Positions 36,072 through 43,855 are shown, counted from the first letter of the stretch. The stretch is 64,000 nucleotides of DNA from Rhodocyclales bacterium (GCA_016235165.1 JACRLX010000025.1:62001-126000); one strand, 5' to 3'. The notes: generated by a model from the letters alone, not told the origin. Program-made: numbers and translations.

Positions 36072-36464
36072 TCAACCGCCGATGTAGGCCGGATTTTCTG
36101 CAACGTAGACCGTCACGCCATCAGTTCCAGAAATGATCTTGGACAGCGGGAACGGCGCCGTGCCGAGCGTATCGAACATCCACGTGACAGTCTTCCCGCC
36201 GGCCTTGATTTGGACCGTTTCGAGGCGTGTGACATTCAGATACTTGGTACTGCTATCAATGCTCACCGCACGCGCTGCGGCGCCGGTGGATTGATATCCG
36301 AAGGGGGCAAGCTGGTTGGCCGTCGGTTGGCTCTTTGATTCCGAAACGTGCTGGAGCCAATGCATGCTTCCAGTTTCGGAATAGTCTTCGTGGGCCAAAG
36401 CGCTTGTCGTGCCCATGGCGCCGAGGGAAGCGATCAGGGCGATCTTTGTTAGCGTGGTTTTCAT
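36072..36464 (-). CDS. CzcE/CopH-like periplasmic metal-binding protein
   Basis: A 130-aa secreted protein with a signal peptide ending at ALA before HEDYSET. The C-terminal half has the CzcE/CopH-type beta domain: STKYLNVTRLETVQIKAGGK, TVTWMFDTLG, PFPLSKI, then VTVYVAENPAYIGG. CzcE and CopH are small Cu(II)-binding periplasmic proteins of Cupriavidus-type islands. The gene has its own copper-regulon promoter (copy 7), on the same strand as copK. Confidence 0.78.
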   Translation of the reverse strand: MKTTLTKIALIASLGAMGTTSALAHEDYSETGSMHWLQHVSESKSQPTANQLAPFGYQSTGAAARAVSIDSSTKYLNVTRLETVQIKAGGKTVTWMFDTLGTAPFPLSKIISGTDGVTVYVAENPAYIGG

Positions 36465-36525
36465 GGTGTTCTCCTAGTGGCATTGGGTTGATCGCGCCGA
36501 ACATTTCTCGTTCGACGGTGATGCC

Positions 36526-36581
36526 ATCATAGGAATCGCATACCAACGGGAAGGTGACCCGGAAATTACTTTTTTGTCAGG
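36526..36581 (-). promoter_or_regulatory. Copper-regulon promoter, copy 7 (CzcE/CopH-like gene)
   Basis: Read on the minus strand: CCTGAC (36581-36576), N6, GTAATT (36569-36564), N5, GTCAC (36558-36554), 22 nt, TATGAT (36531-36526), the best -10 of the set. Confidence 0.87.
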
Positions 36582-36617
36582 CCGCTGTCTCATGAGCGGT
36601 GATCTTGTAAGCGAAGA

Positions 36618-37274
36618 TCACGAATCGCTAGTAGCGGTCATGGTTCTCGGGTCAGTGGTTGGCGTTGCGAACTCCCTTATCGCCGCCGACTCTTTTTCTT
36701 CCGCAGCAATCTCCACATTTTCCTTCTTGCGTGCCGCCAGGATGGCGCGGGTTGCCAGCGTCCGTATCTGACCCGCCAATCGGAGAATCCTGCGCTTCCA
36801 TTGGTATGCTTCGATAGCATAGTGAGTATCGTCAATGAGGCAGGCCAGCCACAAGGTATCCATTGCGGCGATCAACTGATCGAACTCACGGATGATGGCC
36901 AGGAACCGTATCGACCGAGGCGAGGTGATCTGGATTTCGACCGTTCTGGCATTGGTATAGCCGATCATCGTCTCGCAGCCATTGGACTCGCTAAGTTCTT
37001 TCATGCGTGCAATTTCCTGGCGGATTTCATCCAAGGCCTTATTGAGTAGGTCATCCACCATCGCCTCGACGGCCTGGGCCTGTTCCTCGGTGCCGATGAA
37101 CCGCAAGACGACGGTCAGCGAGAAAAGACCATTGGCGCACATGTCGTATCCCCGCTCGAATATCTGCTGCGCATGCAGGGAATTGAGGATCGTCTTCTGT
37201 GTGATGAAAGGTCGGCTGTTACTCAGCCTGACGGTGGGTATGTTCGATGAAGGCTTGTACTGACGTGTGGCCAT
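36618..37274 (-). CDS. AcaB-like / PFL_4669-family (DUF1845) conjugative element protein
   Basis: A 218-aa protein from ATG 37274, preceded by GGGAGA; the frame is open to 37322. It matches the DUF1845 family of integrative and conjugative elements: VRLSNSRPFITQKTILNSLH, then FERGYDMCANGLFSLTVVL, ITSPRSIRFLAIIREFDQLI and MDTLWLACLIDD. Relatives include AcaB, a ribbon-helix-helix co-regulator in IncA/C-type plasmids; function here is inferred. It marks the switch from metal cargo to element backbone and is divergent from ssb. Confidence 0.75.
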   Translation of the reverse strand: MATRQYKPSSNIPTVRLSNSRPFITQKTILNSLHAQQIFERGYDMCANGLFSLTVVLRFIGTEEQAQAVEAMVDDLLNKALDEIRQEIARMKELSESNGCETMIGYTNARTVEIQITSPRSIRFLAIIREFDQLIAAMDTLWLACLIDDTHYAIEAYQWKRRILRLAGQIRTLATRAILAARKKENVEIAAEEKESAAIREFATPTTDPRTMTATSDS

Positions 37275-37335
37275 GACTGTCTCCCGGTTGAAATAGCCTC
37301 GGGAGAGTATTCGGGTCGTCACGGGTTCGGTGGCC

Positions 37336-37363
37336 GAAATGCGTCCAAAAAGTTTGCATTTCG
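37336..37363 (+). promoter_or_regulatory. GAAAT-N13-ATTTC-type box, copy a (upstream of ssb)
   Basis: GAAATGCG, then TCCAAAAAG, then TTTGCATTTCG. It is one of five related 28-bp elements and a candidate site for the FlhDC-like activator. It sits about 170 bp before ssb and 60 bp from the start of the AcaB-like gene, so it could serve either. Confidence 0.65.
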
Positions 37364-37408
37364 CCTGCCCATGAAATTTGTCGACAGCCAGAATGCGCCC
37401 ATCTCATG

Positions 37409-37470
37409 TCCTCCTTATGGTGGGCACGGTGAAGGTAGCTGGCCTTCCGAAATAAACAGCATTTACTAAA
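37409..37470 (+). ncRNA. GGTAGCTGGCC leader block, copy 1 (ssb)
   Basis: A small hairpin (GTCCTCC-TTAT-GGTGGGC, 37409-37425), then GGTAGCTGGCC (37434-37444) and AAACAGCATT (37454-37463). The same order and spacing recur at 38890, 47808 and 54592. It is part of the probable 5' leader of ssb. Confidence 0.65.
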
Positions 37471-37503
37471 CCCCGGCGGGGAAACCCCGTCAGGTACTGA
37501 CGG
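37471..37503 (+). ncRNA. C/G-rich leader element 1 (ssb)
   Basis: Stem GGCGGGG (37475-37481)/CCCCGTC (37485-37491), the same helix sequence as in the recT leader, with only AAA as loop. CCGTCAG/CTGACGG (37487-37503) can form an alternative hairpin. No loop-downstream helix is apparent. Confidence 0.55.
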
Positions 37504-37534
37504 CCTTCCTGCCAACTTTTTGTCAGGAGGCAAC

Positions 37535-37987
37535 ATGGCATCACTCAACAGAGTCACCCTCATCGGCAACTTGGGTGCCGACCCTGAGGTTCGTTACACG
37601 CAGAACCGCGAAGCGATCGCAACGATTCGGATCGCAACGACGGAGACGTACAAGGACAAGTCGTCCGGTGAAAAGAAGGAAATCACCGAATGGCACCGTG
37701 TCGTCTTTTTTGGTCGCACGGCGGAGGTCGTCGGCGAGTACCTGAAGAAGGGCTCGCCCGTCTACATCGAAGGTCGCATCCAGACCCGCAAATGGCAGGA
37801 CAAAGAGGGTCAGGATCGCTATGTCGTCGAAATTCTCGCCAGCGAGATGAAGATGCTCGGCACTCGTCCAGCGGATGACGATGCGCCCGATGCAGGCAAA
37901 GGCAAGCGTACCGGCAACGGTAAAGGCAAGCCTGCAGCCGCTTCGGGACCGGCATTCGAGGATGTACCCGACATCGAGCCGTTCTGA
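37535..37987 (+). CDS. ssb: Single-stranded DNA-binding protein
   Basis: A 150-aa SSB with an OB fold ([58 protein letters not shown]), a Gly/Lys linker and the acidic tail DVPDIEPF that recruits repair proteins. ATG 37535 follows AGGAGG by 4 nt. In conjugative elements SSB coats incoming single strands. It starts a long backbone run with exonuclease and RecT, the same association as ssb-bet-exo in SXT/IncA-C elements. Confidence 0.95.
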   Translation: MASLNRVTLIGNLGADPEVRYTQNREAIATIRIATTETYKDKSSGEKKEITEWHRVVFFGRTAEVVGEYLKKGSPVYIEGRIQTRKWQDKEGQDRYVVEILASEMKMLGTRPADDDAPDAGKGKRTGNGKGKPAAASGPAFEDVPDIEPF

Positions 37988-38005
37988 GTCGCACGTTTCT
38001 TGTTT

Positions 38006-38046
38006 CCCCACCGGGAGGTCATTCCTCCCCTGGGGGACATGCCTCC
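38006..38046 (+). ncRNA. C/G-rich leader element 2
   Basis: Nested stems CCCCA/TGGGG and GGGAGG/CCTCCC with loop TCATT, before the ribosome-binding site of the gene at 38068. No clear pseudoknot helix. Confidence 0.5.
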
Positions 38047-38067
38047 ATCACTTTTGGAGGTTTGTTC

Positions 38068-38340
38068 ATGGAGCGCGTCATTCTCGTCCTGGCCATGCTG
38101 GCAGGACTGCATCTGATCCTTTCGTTTCTTCAGTTTGCGCTGGAAGCCATTCGTGGCTCATTCCTGCGTGTTCCCCTCCAGGCCAAGGTCGAGGAGGTGG
38201 TAGCTGAGGTAGATGAAGCACCCGCCGAGGAACCGGTAACGGATTGGCGGCAGTACGACGTACCGGCGTATCTGCGTCGGAGCGGAATCGGCAACGATTC
38301 CGGCAGCACGGCAAAGGCTTCCTTCGAAGTCATTGCCTGA
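38068..38340 (+). CDS. Small single-pass membrane protein, unknown
   Basis: A 90-aa protein from ATG 38068, 7 nt after GGAGG. An N-terminal transmembrane helix (VILVLAMLAGLHLILSFLQF) is followed by a cytoplasmic acidic region (KVEEVVAEVDEAPAEEP). No family is recognised. It lies between ssb and the exonuclease gene. Confidence 0.6.
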   Translation: MERVILVLAMLAGLHLILSFLQFALEAIRGSFLRVPLQAKVEEVVAEVDEAPAEEPVTDWRQYDVPAYLRRSGIGNDSGSTAKASFEVIA

Positions 38341-38348
38341 AGTTTCAA

Positions 38349-38397
38349 CCCCAGCGGGGGCATCGCCTCCGCTAGGGGAGGGGTGCCCCCTTTTTTT
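38349..38397 (+). ncRNA. C/G-rich leader element 3 (pseudoknot or terminator)
   Basis: Stem AGCGG (38353-38357)/CCGCT (38369-38373). The loop contains GGGCA (38358-38362), which can pair with TGCCC (38384-38388). The same bases can also form GGGGGCA/TGCCCCC followed by seven T, a good intrinsic terminator. It could work as an attenuator. Confidence 0.6.
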
Positions 38398-38414
38398 ACT
38401 TCAGGAGGCATCTC

Positions 38415-38492
38415 ATGGAACTCGTTCTTCTCGCATGCTGCATTTCTGGCTGGATCATCAGCCGTCCGATCGTTCACGCGCTCGGTCTGTAG
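38415..38492 (+). CDS. 25-aa hydrophobic microprotein
   Basis: ATG 38415 follows AGGAGG by 6 nt and opens a 25-codon frame, MELVLLACCISGWIISRPIV then HALGL, ending TAG at 38492. It has one short membrane helix with two adjacent cysteines. The strong ribosome-binding site and the standard leader element just upstream support translation. The function is unknown. Confidence 0.55.
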   Translation: MELVLLACCISGWIISRPIVHALGL

Positions 38493-38503
38493 TTCGCAGT
38501 ATT

Positions 38504-38526
38504 GCCTGTGGGGGTCTTCCCCGCAG
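38504..38526 (+). ncRNA. C/G-rich leader element 4
   Basis: Stem CTGTGGGG/CCCCGCAG with loop GTCTT, followed by a second weaker GC block (GTCCTGCGGGGAT) and TGGAGAAAATC before ATG 38626. Confidence 0.5.
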
Positions 38527-38625
38527 CACAAAGCGCTTTTCTCGAAGAGCCCTTTGTCCTGCGGGGATCGCTCCATCTTGGATGCGGTTTTCGCCAGGGA
38601 ATCTCAACAACCTCTGGAGAAAATC

Positions 38626-38787
38626 ATGAAACTCAATCCCTATCTCGTTCGACTGTTCGACCCGCTGCCCATGGCCTTTGCCTGTGATCTCTATCAACGA
38701 CTGAGGGAAGGAAAGCGGGACATGGAAACCCGCGACATGTTGCTGAAGGCACTCGACATGGCGCGCAAAGCCGGAACCATCGAATGA
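38626..38787 (+). CDS. 53-aa hypothetical protein
   Basis: A small basic helical protein starting MKLNPYLVRLFDPLPMAFAC and ending ALDMARKAGTIE. ATG 38626 has TGGAGAA 5-6 nt upstream and a leader element. It opens with the same MKLN residues as the following exonuclease. No family is recognised. Confidence 0.55.
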   Translation: MKLNPYLVRLFDPLPMAFACDLYQRLREGKRDMETRDMLLKALDMARKAGTIE

Positions 38788-38796
38788 TCCCATCGC

Positions 38797-38928
38797 CCCG
38801 GACTTCCGGGGCTTTCCCGAGGGCGTTCGCCCCGAGCGTCCTGAGGAAAGCCAGATTTGATCGGACGGTTATCCGTTCGGTTGAAAAGCGGTAGCTGGCC
38901 GCGCGAAACAAACAGCATTTTCCAACCC
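38797..38928 (+). ncRNA. GGTAGCTGGCC leader block, copy 2 (exonuclease)
   Basis: Begins with a hairpin CCCCGG-ACTT-CCGGGG, then a block similar to the 5' parts of copies 3 and 4 (CCGGGGCTTTCC ... GAGGAAAGCC), a hairpin CGGACGG-TTAT-CCGTTCG (38862-38879), GGTAGCTGGCC (38890-38900) and AAACAGCATT (38910-38919). Confidence 0.65.
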
Positions 38929-38930
38929 AG

Positions 38931-38970
38931 CCGGGGACAACGCCCCGGTTCGGGTCGGTGCTTCCGGCAT
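38931..38970 (+). ncRNA. C/G-rich leader element 5 (exonuclease)
   Basis: Stem CCGGGG (38931-38936)/CCCCGG (38943-38948). Loop CAACG can pair imperfectly with CGGTG (38956-38960). GGAGGCATC precedes ATG 38987. Confidence 0.6.
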
Positions 38971-38986
38971 TCGCTCTGGAGGCATC

Positions 38987-39820
38987 ATGAAACTCAATCA
39001 TCCCGGCCTGCTCGTCATGCCGGCTACGCAGTATCACGCGGAGAAAGCCATCGGTCATTCGGGCATCGTCAAGATGCTCAAAAGCCCGGCCCACCTTCGC
39101 GAGTATCTGGATCATCCGCATGAACCGACGCCCGCCATGGTGTTCGGAACCGCAGTGCATACCTACGTGCTGGAGCAGGATCGCTTTGCCGAGGAATTCG
39201 TGGTGGCGGAGAAATTCGACCGTCGCACGAAGGAAGGCAAGGAAGCGGCGGCACGCTTCGAGGAAGCCAATCAGGGCAAGATCGTGATTACTTCCGAGGA
39301 AATGGCTACGCTCACCCTGGTGCAACACGCCGTGTATGCCCATCAAGGGGCGGCACGACTTCTGTCCGTTGGTGACGCCGAGCTCTCGGCGTTCTGGACG
39401 GATGCGGAAACGGGCCTCAACTGCAAGTGTCGGCCAGACTGGTTCAACGGTGAAGCTATCGTTGATCTCAAGACCTGCGTCGATGCCAGCAGTAGCGGGT
39501 TCTCCAAATCCATTGCGAACTTCGGCTACGACATCCAGGCGGCGTACTACGTCGACGGGATCAAGGCCGTGACCGGAATGGAGCTTCCGTTCCTGTTTGT
39601 CGCCGTGGAGAAGGACGCGCCGCACGCGGTAGCGGTGTATCGCGCCGATCCCGACGTGATCGAGATCGGGCGCAAGAAATACCGGGCGGCACTTCAGCTC
39701 TTGAAGTGGTGCCAGGCATCAGGCAACTGGCCGGCGTACCAACCGGGTGGCGAGATTGAACTGATCTCCCTGCCACGCTGGGCCGCCAACACAGAAGCCT
39801 TCGAGCTGGACGCCGCCTAA
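38987..39820 (+). CDS. RecE-like exonuclease (PD-(D/E)XK, partner of RecT)
   Basis: A 277-aa nuclease resembling the C-terminal domain of RecE: HSGIVKMLKSPAHLREYLDH, MVFGTAVHTYVLE, CRPDWFNGEAIVDLKTCVDA (catalytic Asp and Asp-x-Lys), FGYDIQAAYYVDGI and FVAVEKDAPHAVAVY. It degrades one strand of double-stranded DNA to load RecT. It is followed by recT and preceded by ssb, a complete phage-type recombination module. Confidence 0.87.
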   Translation: MKLNHPGLLVMPATQYHAEKAIGHSGIVKMLKSPAHLREYLDHPHEPTPAMVFGTAVHTYVLEQDRFAEEFVVAEKFDRRTKEGKEAAARFEEANQGKIVITSEEMATLTLVQHAVYAHQGAARLLSVGDAELSAFWTDAETGLNCKCRPDWFNGEAIVDLKTCVDASSSGFSKSIANFGYDIQAAYYVDGIKAVTGMELPFLFVAVEKDAPHAVAVYRADPDVIEIGRKKYRAALQLLKWCQASGNWPAYQPGGEIELISLPRWAANTEAFELDAA

Positions 39821-39848
39821 TCCGCGGCATTTCTTTGTAGGTCATCAA

Positions 39849-39896
39849 CCCCGGCGGGGATACCCATCCCCGTCATGGGAGACAGGTGTCTTCGCC
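39849..39896 (+). ncRNA. C/G-rich leader element 6, H-type pseudoknot (recT)
   Basis: Stem 1 GGCGGGG (39853-39859)/CCCCGTC (39868-39874). Loop bases CCCAT (39863-39867) pair with ATGGG (39875-39879) directly after stem 1. A further small hairpin AGACA/TGTCT follows. TGGAGAAAACC precedes ATG 39917. Confidence 0.72.
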
Positions 39897-39916
39897 ATTC
39901 TTCTTTGGAGAAAACC

Positions 39917-41014
39917 ATGTCTCAAACCCTACGCAACATCCAGAAGTCCCGCCAAGGCGTGCAGTCCAACGTGGTGCCGTTCCCGGCCATGCTGGAGCAG
40001 TTCAAAGGCGAAATTGCCCGTGCATTGCCCAAGCACTTGAGTCCGGATCGCATGGTGCGCATCGCACTAACCGCATTCCGCATGAACCCGAAACTGGCCC
40101 AGACCGATCCCCGCAGCGTCTTTGCGGCGGTGATCCAGTCCAGTCAGCTCGGGCTCGAAGTCGGCCTGATGGGCGAGGCGCACCTAGTGCCATTCGGCAA
40201 TCAGTGCCAGTTGATCCCCGGTTATCAGGGGCTCATGAAGCTGGCCCGCAATAGCGGCATCGTGCAGGACATCTACGGTCACGAAGTTCGCATCAACGAC
40301 AAGTTCGACATCGTCCTTGGACTTAACCGGACCCTGATGCACGAACCGTTGAAGAGGAACGGCTTCCCTGCCTCCGACGAGGAGCGGGGAGTGATCGTGG
40401 GCTTCTATGCCGTCGCCGTGTTCAAGGACGGTACCCGCACGTTTCACGCCCTGTCGAAGGAACAGATCGAACAGGTGCGCGACAACTCGCGTGGTTACCA
40501 GATGGCCAAGAAGTACGGGAAGGAAAGTCCCTGGGATACGCATTTCGTCCCGATGGGCCTCAAGACCGTGATTCGCCGGCTGTGCAACCTGTTGCCGAAG
40601 TCGCCGGAACTGGCGATGGCGCTAACGCTCGATGAAGTGACCGAGCGAGGTGAAAGCCAGAACATCGGGATCACCGAGGCAATTGACGGCTCTTGGGCGC
40701 CGATCGTCGACGAGGAAACGGGGGAGATCATTCAACCCACGACCGAGTCCGGTGACAAGGGAAGCAAGTCTGACAAGGCTGGGTCGCCCAAAGGTGCCGA
40801 GCCTCAAGCCTCCGGCAAGCTGCTGCAGGACACCCTGGCCATCATCGGCAGGGCGGCCACGACCGACGAACTGGATGAAGTCTATGTCCGGGCCGAAGGC
40901 TCATTTGAGGGTGGCGAGCTGGAGCAACTGCTCCGTGCTTACCGCAGTCGCAAGGCTGCCTTGGCCAATCCGTCCTCCGCAGACAGTGACATTTTCGGGG
41001 AGGAAGGCAAGTGA
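39917..41014 (+). CDS. recT: RecT single-strand annealing protein
   Basis: A 365-aa RecT-family recombinase from ATG 39917. Core features: LSPDRMVRIALTAFRMNPKL, VFAAVIQSSQLGLEVGL, GEAHLVPFGNQCQLIPGYQG, then FHALSKEQIEQVRDNSRG and DTHFVPMGLKTVIRRLCNLL. The C-terminus has an acidic linker and ends FGEEGK. It anneals complementary single strands together with the RecE-like exonuclease and probably diversifies the element. Confidence 0.95.
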   Translation: MSQTLRNIQKSRQGVQSNVVPFPAMLEQFKGEIARALPKHLSPDRMVRIALTAFRMNPKLAQTDPRSVFAAVIQSSQLGLEVGLMGEAHLVPFGNQCQLIPGYQGLMKLARNSGIVQDIYGHEVRINDKFDIVLGLNRTLMHEPLKRNGFPASDEERGVIVGFYAVAVFKDGTRTFHALSKEQIEQVRDNSRGYQMAKKYGKESPWDTHFVPMGLKTVIRRLCNLLPKSPELAMALTLDEVTERGESQNIGITEAIDGSWAPIVDEETGEIIQPTTESGDKGSKSDKAGSPKGAEPQASGKLLQDTLAIIGRAATTDELDEVYVRAEGSFEGGELEQLLRAYRSRKAALANPSSADSDIFGEEGK

Positions 41015-41016
41015 CC

Positions 41017-41223
41017 ATGCTTGGTGACACTGAGTTCGGTGCCATTCGGATCTGTGCCAGGGCAGTGCGTGTGCTCGATAACGTCAGTTTCCTGACGATG
41101 AACAAGGAAGATGATGCCGCCGTTGTATTGGCGCGCAATCAGCTTTTGAGCGTCATCCACGGCAACGGATACCAGATCGAGTACGAAACGTACCGCGTAA
41201 TCAAAGCCGACAACCGCAACTAA
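41017..41223 (+). CDS. Small hypothetical protein
   Basis: A 68-aa protein beginning MLGDTEFGAIRICARAVRVL, with a plausible alternative GTG start at 41011 that overlaps the recT stop. A GAGGAAGG ribosome-binding site lies upstream. No family is recognised. Confidence 0.5.
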   Translation: MLGDTEFGAIRICARAVRVLDNVSFLTMNKEDDAAVVLARNQLLSVIHGNGYQIEYETYRVIKADNRN

Positions 41224-41260
41224 GCGCAACGAATCACCGCGTTTATTCAAGGAGGCGGCC

Positions 41261-41581
41261 ATGCACAGGGAAGACGGTCTGGTGCGTCAACTCAACCTGG
41301 CAGGCACGGCAGGAAGTGAAGCGAATTTGGGTGGCGAGCCCCCATGGACCGAGGATGAGATCCTGCGGCTACATGGCCTCCTGCTGGAGAAATCGCTGCA
41401 CGACCTGTTTGATCGCAGGGTGTCTGCCGCAACGCGGTTAGACATCCTCGATTGGATGCAGGCGCCACGGACGGAGTCGAGCGCATTTGCCTATCGGGCG
41501 TGTTGCCGTCTGTTTGGCCTCGATGCCGAAGAGATTCGGGATCAGGTGCTGCAACGCTACCGGCAACGTTACACCCATTAG
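41261..41581 (+). CDS. Hypothetical protein
   Basis: A 106-aa helical protein (PPWTEDEILRLHGLLLEKSL, HDLFDRRVSAATRLDILDWM, FAYRACCRLFGLDAEEIRDQ). AAGGAGG precedes the ATG. The last part looks like a small helical DNA- or protein-binding domain. It lies just before the PRTRC genes; its role is unknown. Confidence 0.55.
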   Translation: MHREDGLVRQLNLAGTAGSEANLGGEPPWTEDEILRLHGLLLEKSLHDLFDRRVSAATRLDILDWMQAPRTESSAFAYRACCRLFGLDAEEIRDQVLQRYRQRYTH

Positions 41582-41595
41582 CTTTTTGCATTTCA

Positions 41596-41643
41596 ACCCA
41601 GGCGGGACAATCGCATTCCCGTCCGGGGATGCGGTTGCCTGCC
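41596..41643 (+). ncRNA. C/G-rich leader element 7, H-type pseudoknot (ParB-like gene)
   Basis: Stem 1 GGCGGGA (41601-41607)/TCCCGTC (41617-41623). Loop bases AATCGCAT (41609-41616) pair with ATGCGGTT (41629-41636), 8 bp with one wobble. GGAGGCATC precedes ATG 41662. Confidence 0.75.
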
Positions 41644-41661
41644 ATTTTTCATGGAGGCATC

Positions 41662-43341
41662 ATGCAACTGCAAGCATCTATCAAGGTCGGGAACATTCTT
41701 CCCGGTCGAAATCCTCGTGGTTACTTCGATCCTGCTGAGATGACGGAGCTGGAAGAGTCCGTCAAATCCAAGGGAGTGCTGCAGGCGATCCTGGTGCGGC
41801 CTCGCGATGCGGGACGCTACGAGATCGTCGCCGGCGAACGTCGCTGGCGCGCGGCGAAGAAGGTGTTCGGGGATGAGTATGAAATCCCTGCGCTGGTACG
41901 CGACCTGGACGATGGTGAAGCCGACGAGGCGGCGCTGATCGAGAACATCCAGCGTGCCAATATGAGTCCGACCGAAGAAGCTGAAGCGGCCGCCAAGATT
42001 CTTGGCCGTTGTCAGGGGGATCGGGACGAGACATCACGCCGGCTGGGCTGGTCGCGCACCACGCTCGACAAACGCCTGGCGCTGATGAACTGTTCGGAAC
42101 GGGTCCGTCGGGCCTTGTCCGAGCGGCGAATTCAGCTGGGCCATGCCGAGCTGCTGGCCGCAGTCACACGCGACAAGCAGGACGCCGTCCTCGATAAGTT
42201 GCTGTCCCAGGCCTGTCTGCCTACCGTGGTCCAGTTTCGCGGACAACTTGAGCAGATATCGCGGGCCTTGGGCAGTGCGATTTTCGACAAGGGCGAGTGC
42301 ACGTCTTGTCCCCACAATTCAGGGAACCAGCAGGCACTCTTTGGCGAGGCGATTGCAGCGGGTCATTGCACCCACGGTTCGTGCTTCGATAGCAAGACCG
42401 ATGCGGCGCTGGATGCCAAAAAGGCTTCGCTTGCCGACGACTATCCGACCATTCGGATCGTTCGCCCCGGCGAGAACTTCACGCTGCTGCGACTGGTGGC
42501 CGTCGGCGATACCGGAGTAGGCGAGGATCAGGCGAAAGCCTGCCGTGCCTGCAAGAACTTCGGTGCCGCAATTTCGGCCGTGCCAGGCAAGCTGGGCAAT
42601 GTCTATTCCGATCTGTGCTTCGATGCGAGCTGCAATGCCAAGAAGGTGGCGGCACGCCTCAAGCAGGAAAAGGAAAAGGCGGCGCCGGCAGAGGGTGCCA
42701 CCAAGGTAGCTACCGGCAAAACGGCCACCAGTGGCAAGTCCATGGGAAAGGCCGAAACCAAGTCTGAAGCCAAGGTCCAGGACTCGCAACGGGTCAAGGA
42801 CTACCGACTGGAAGTCTGGCGCAAGGCGCTGCGTCGGGAGTTGATGGCCAACCGTGAAAACAATCTCACGGTGCTCATCGCCCTGGCGTTGTCGGGCAAT
42901 GCCCGGCATATCAGCGATACCAAGCTGGGCAAGGCATTCGCCGCGATCACCAAGCAGGAATTCACCAGCTTCGTGTTCAAGGCGGACGAGGCGGCACGCC
43001 TGGTTGCGCAGTCGGAGGAGTCTGTGCGGGACAAGCTGTTCCTCGGACTGGCGGCATCCGCTGCGGACGGCATTGAGGAAAAGACCCTGGTCCAGCTCCT
43101 CAACTATCTCGAGATCGATCTCGGGCGGCACTGGAAGCTCTGTGAAGAGTTTCTCAAGCTGCTCACCAAGAGCGAAATCGAGGCGATGTGCGACGAGATC
43201 GGCTTGAAGGCAGCGATGGGCGGGGCATTTGCCAAGGCCATGAGCGGCAAGAAGGACGACATCATCAAGGCGCTGTTGAACGTGGCGGCCTTCCCTTATG
43301 AGGGCAAGGTGCCGCGGTCGATGCGTTTCAACATCGCGTAA
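41662..43341 (+). CDS. PRTRC system ParB-like protein
   Basis: A 559-aa protein from ATG 41662. The N-terminal ParB/Noc domain has NPRGYFDPAEMTELEESVKS, YEIVAGERRWRAAKKVFG and LIENIQRANMSPTEEAEAA, then an HTH (TSRRLGWSRTTLDKRLALM). The middle has a cysteine cluster (CTSCPHNSGNQ, CTHGSCF, CRACKNFG, CFDASCNAKK), probably zinc binding. A Lys/Ala linker and a helical C-terminal domain follow. It is the first gene of the ParB-Related, ThiF-Related Cassette; DNA binding is likely, the cassette function is unknown. Confidence 0.88.
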   Translation: MQLQASIKVGNILPGRNPRGYFDPAEMTELEESVKSKGVLQAILVRPRDAGRYEIVAGERRWRAAKKVFGDEYEIPALVRDLDDGEADEAALIENIQRANMSPTEEAEAAAKILGRCQGDRDETSRRLGWSRTTLDKRLALMNCSERVRRALSERRIQLGHAELLAAVTRDKQDAVLDKLLSQACLPTVVQFRGQLEQISRALGSAIFDKGECTSCPHNSGNQQALFGEAIAAGHCTHGSCFDSKTDAALDAKKASLADDYPTIRIVRPGENFTLLRLVAVGDTGVGEDQAKACRACKNFGAAISAVPGKLGNVYSDLCFDASCNAKKVAARLKQEKEKAAPAEGATKVATGKTATSGKSMGKAETKSEAKVQDSQRVKDYRLEVWRKALRRELMANRENNLTVLIALALSGNARHISDTKLGKAFAAITKQEFTSFVFKADEAARLVAQSEESVRDKLFLGLAASAADGIEEKTLVQLLNYLEIDLGRHWKLCEEFLKLLTKSEIEAMCDEIGLKAAMGGAFAKAMSGKKDDIIKALLNVAAFPYEGKVPRSMRFNIA

Positions 43342-43355
43342 GACAATTTCTTTCC

Positions 43356-43403
43356 ACCCAAGCGGGGACCACGTTCCCCGCAAGGGGCGTGGTGCGCCTG
43401 CCA
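43356..43403 (+). ncRNA. C/G-rich leader element 8, H-type pseudoknot (PRTRC E)
   Basis: Stem 1 GCGGGGA (43362-43368)/TCCCCGC (43375-43381). Loop bases CCACG (43369-43373) pair with CGTGG (43388-43392). GGAGGTACCACC precedes ATG 43426. Confidence 0.75.
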
Positions 43404-43425
43404 TTTTCTCTTTGGAGGTACCACC

Positions 43426-43845
43426 ATGTTTTTTCAGGAACTCAAATCGTTGTTGGATGGCTGCGCGGCACTGGCAGTCACGTTGTCATCTGCGCGGGAA
43501 GGATTGATCACCGTCACGGTGCGACCCACCCCGAAAGATGCGAAGGATGCCGAGGCATTGGCGATCCCGTTGGTCCTGACCGGAACGGCGGAGGAGCTGG
43601 ATGCGCAGTTCGTCGGTCTGCTTCGCAGCTTTGCCGAAGAGCACCAGTCGCTTGCCGAGCAATTGGAGGCGACCCGCAGCATTCTTGAGGCGGCGAAGAA
43701 AGACGCCAGCAAGAAAGCGGAAGGTGCACTCAGGAAAGGCACTGCCAAGATAACGGCGGCGGCCGATGACGACGATGACAATGAAGTCGAGAGCGGGACG
43801 CCGGCAGTCGCCGATGTTCCGGTCGAAGACAACCTTTTCGCATGA
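43426..43845 (+). CDS. PRTRC system protein E
   Basis: A 139-aa protein matching PRTRC E: MFFQELKSLLDGCAALAVTL, ITVTVRPTPK, ALAIPLVLTGTAEELDAQFV, then a helical/coiled region (HQSLAEQLEATRSILEAAKK), a Lys/Ala segment and an acidic C-terminus (DDDDDNEVESG, VEDNLFA). The function is unknown. It is followed 10 nt later by the ubiquitin-like protein gene, so the two are cotranslated. Confidence 0.82.
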   Translation: MFFQELKSLLDGCAALAVTLSSAREGLITVTVRPTPKDAKDAEALAIPLVLTGTAEELDAQFVGLLRSFAEEHQSLAEQLEATRSILEAAKKDASKKAEGALRKGTAKITAAADDDDDNEVESGTPAVADVPVEDNLFA

Positions 43846-43855
43846 GGAGGCGGTC

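Noticed and set aside
42319-43404. 361-aa open frame antisense to the ParB-like gene
   Set aside because: Shadow of the plus-strand gene, which has clear ParB and cysteine-cluster motifs.
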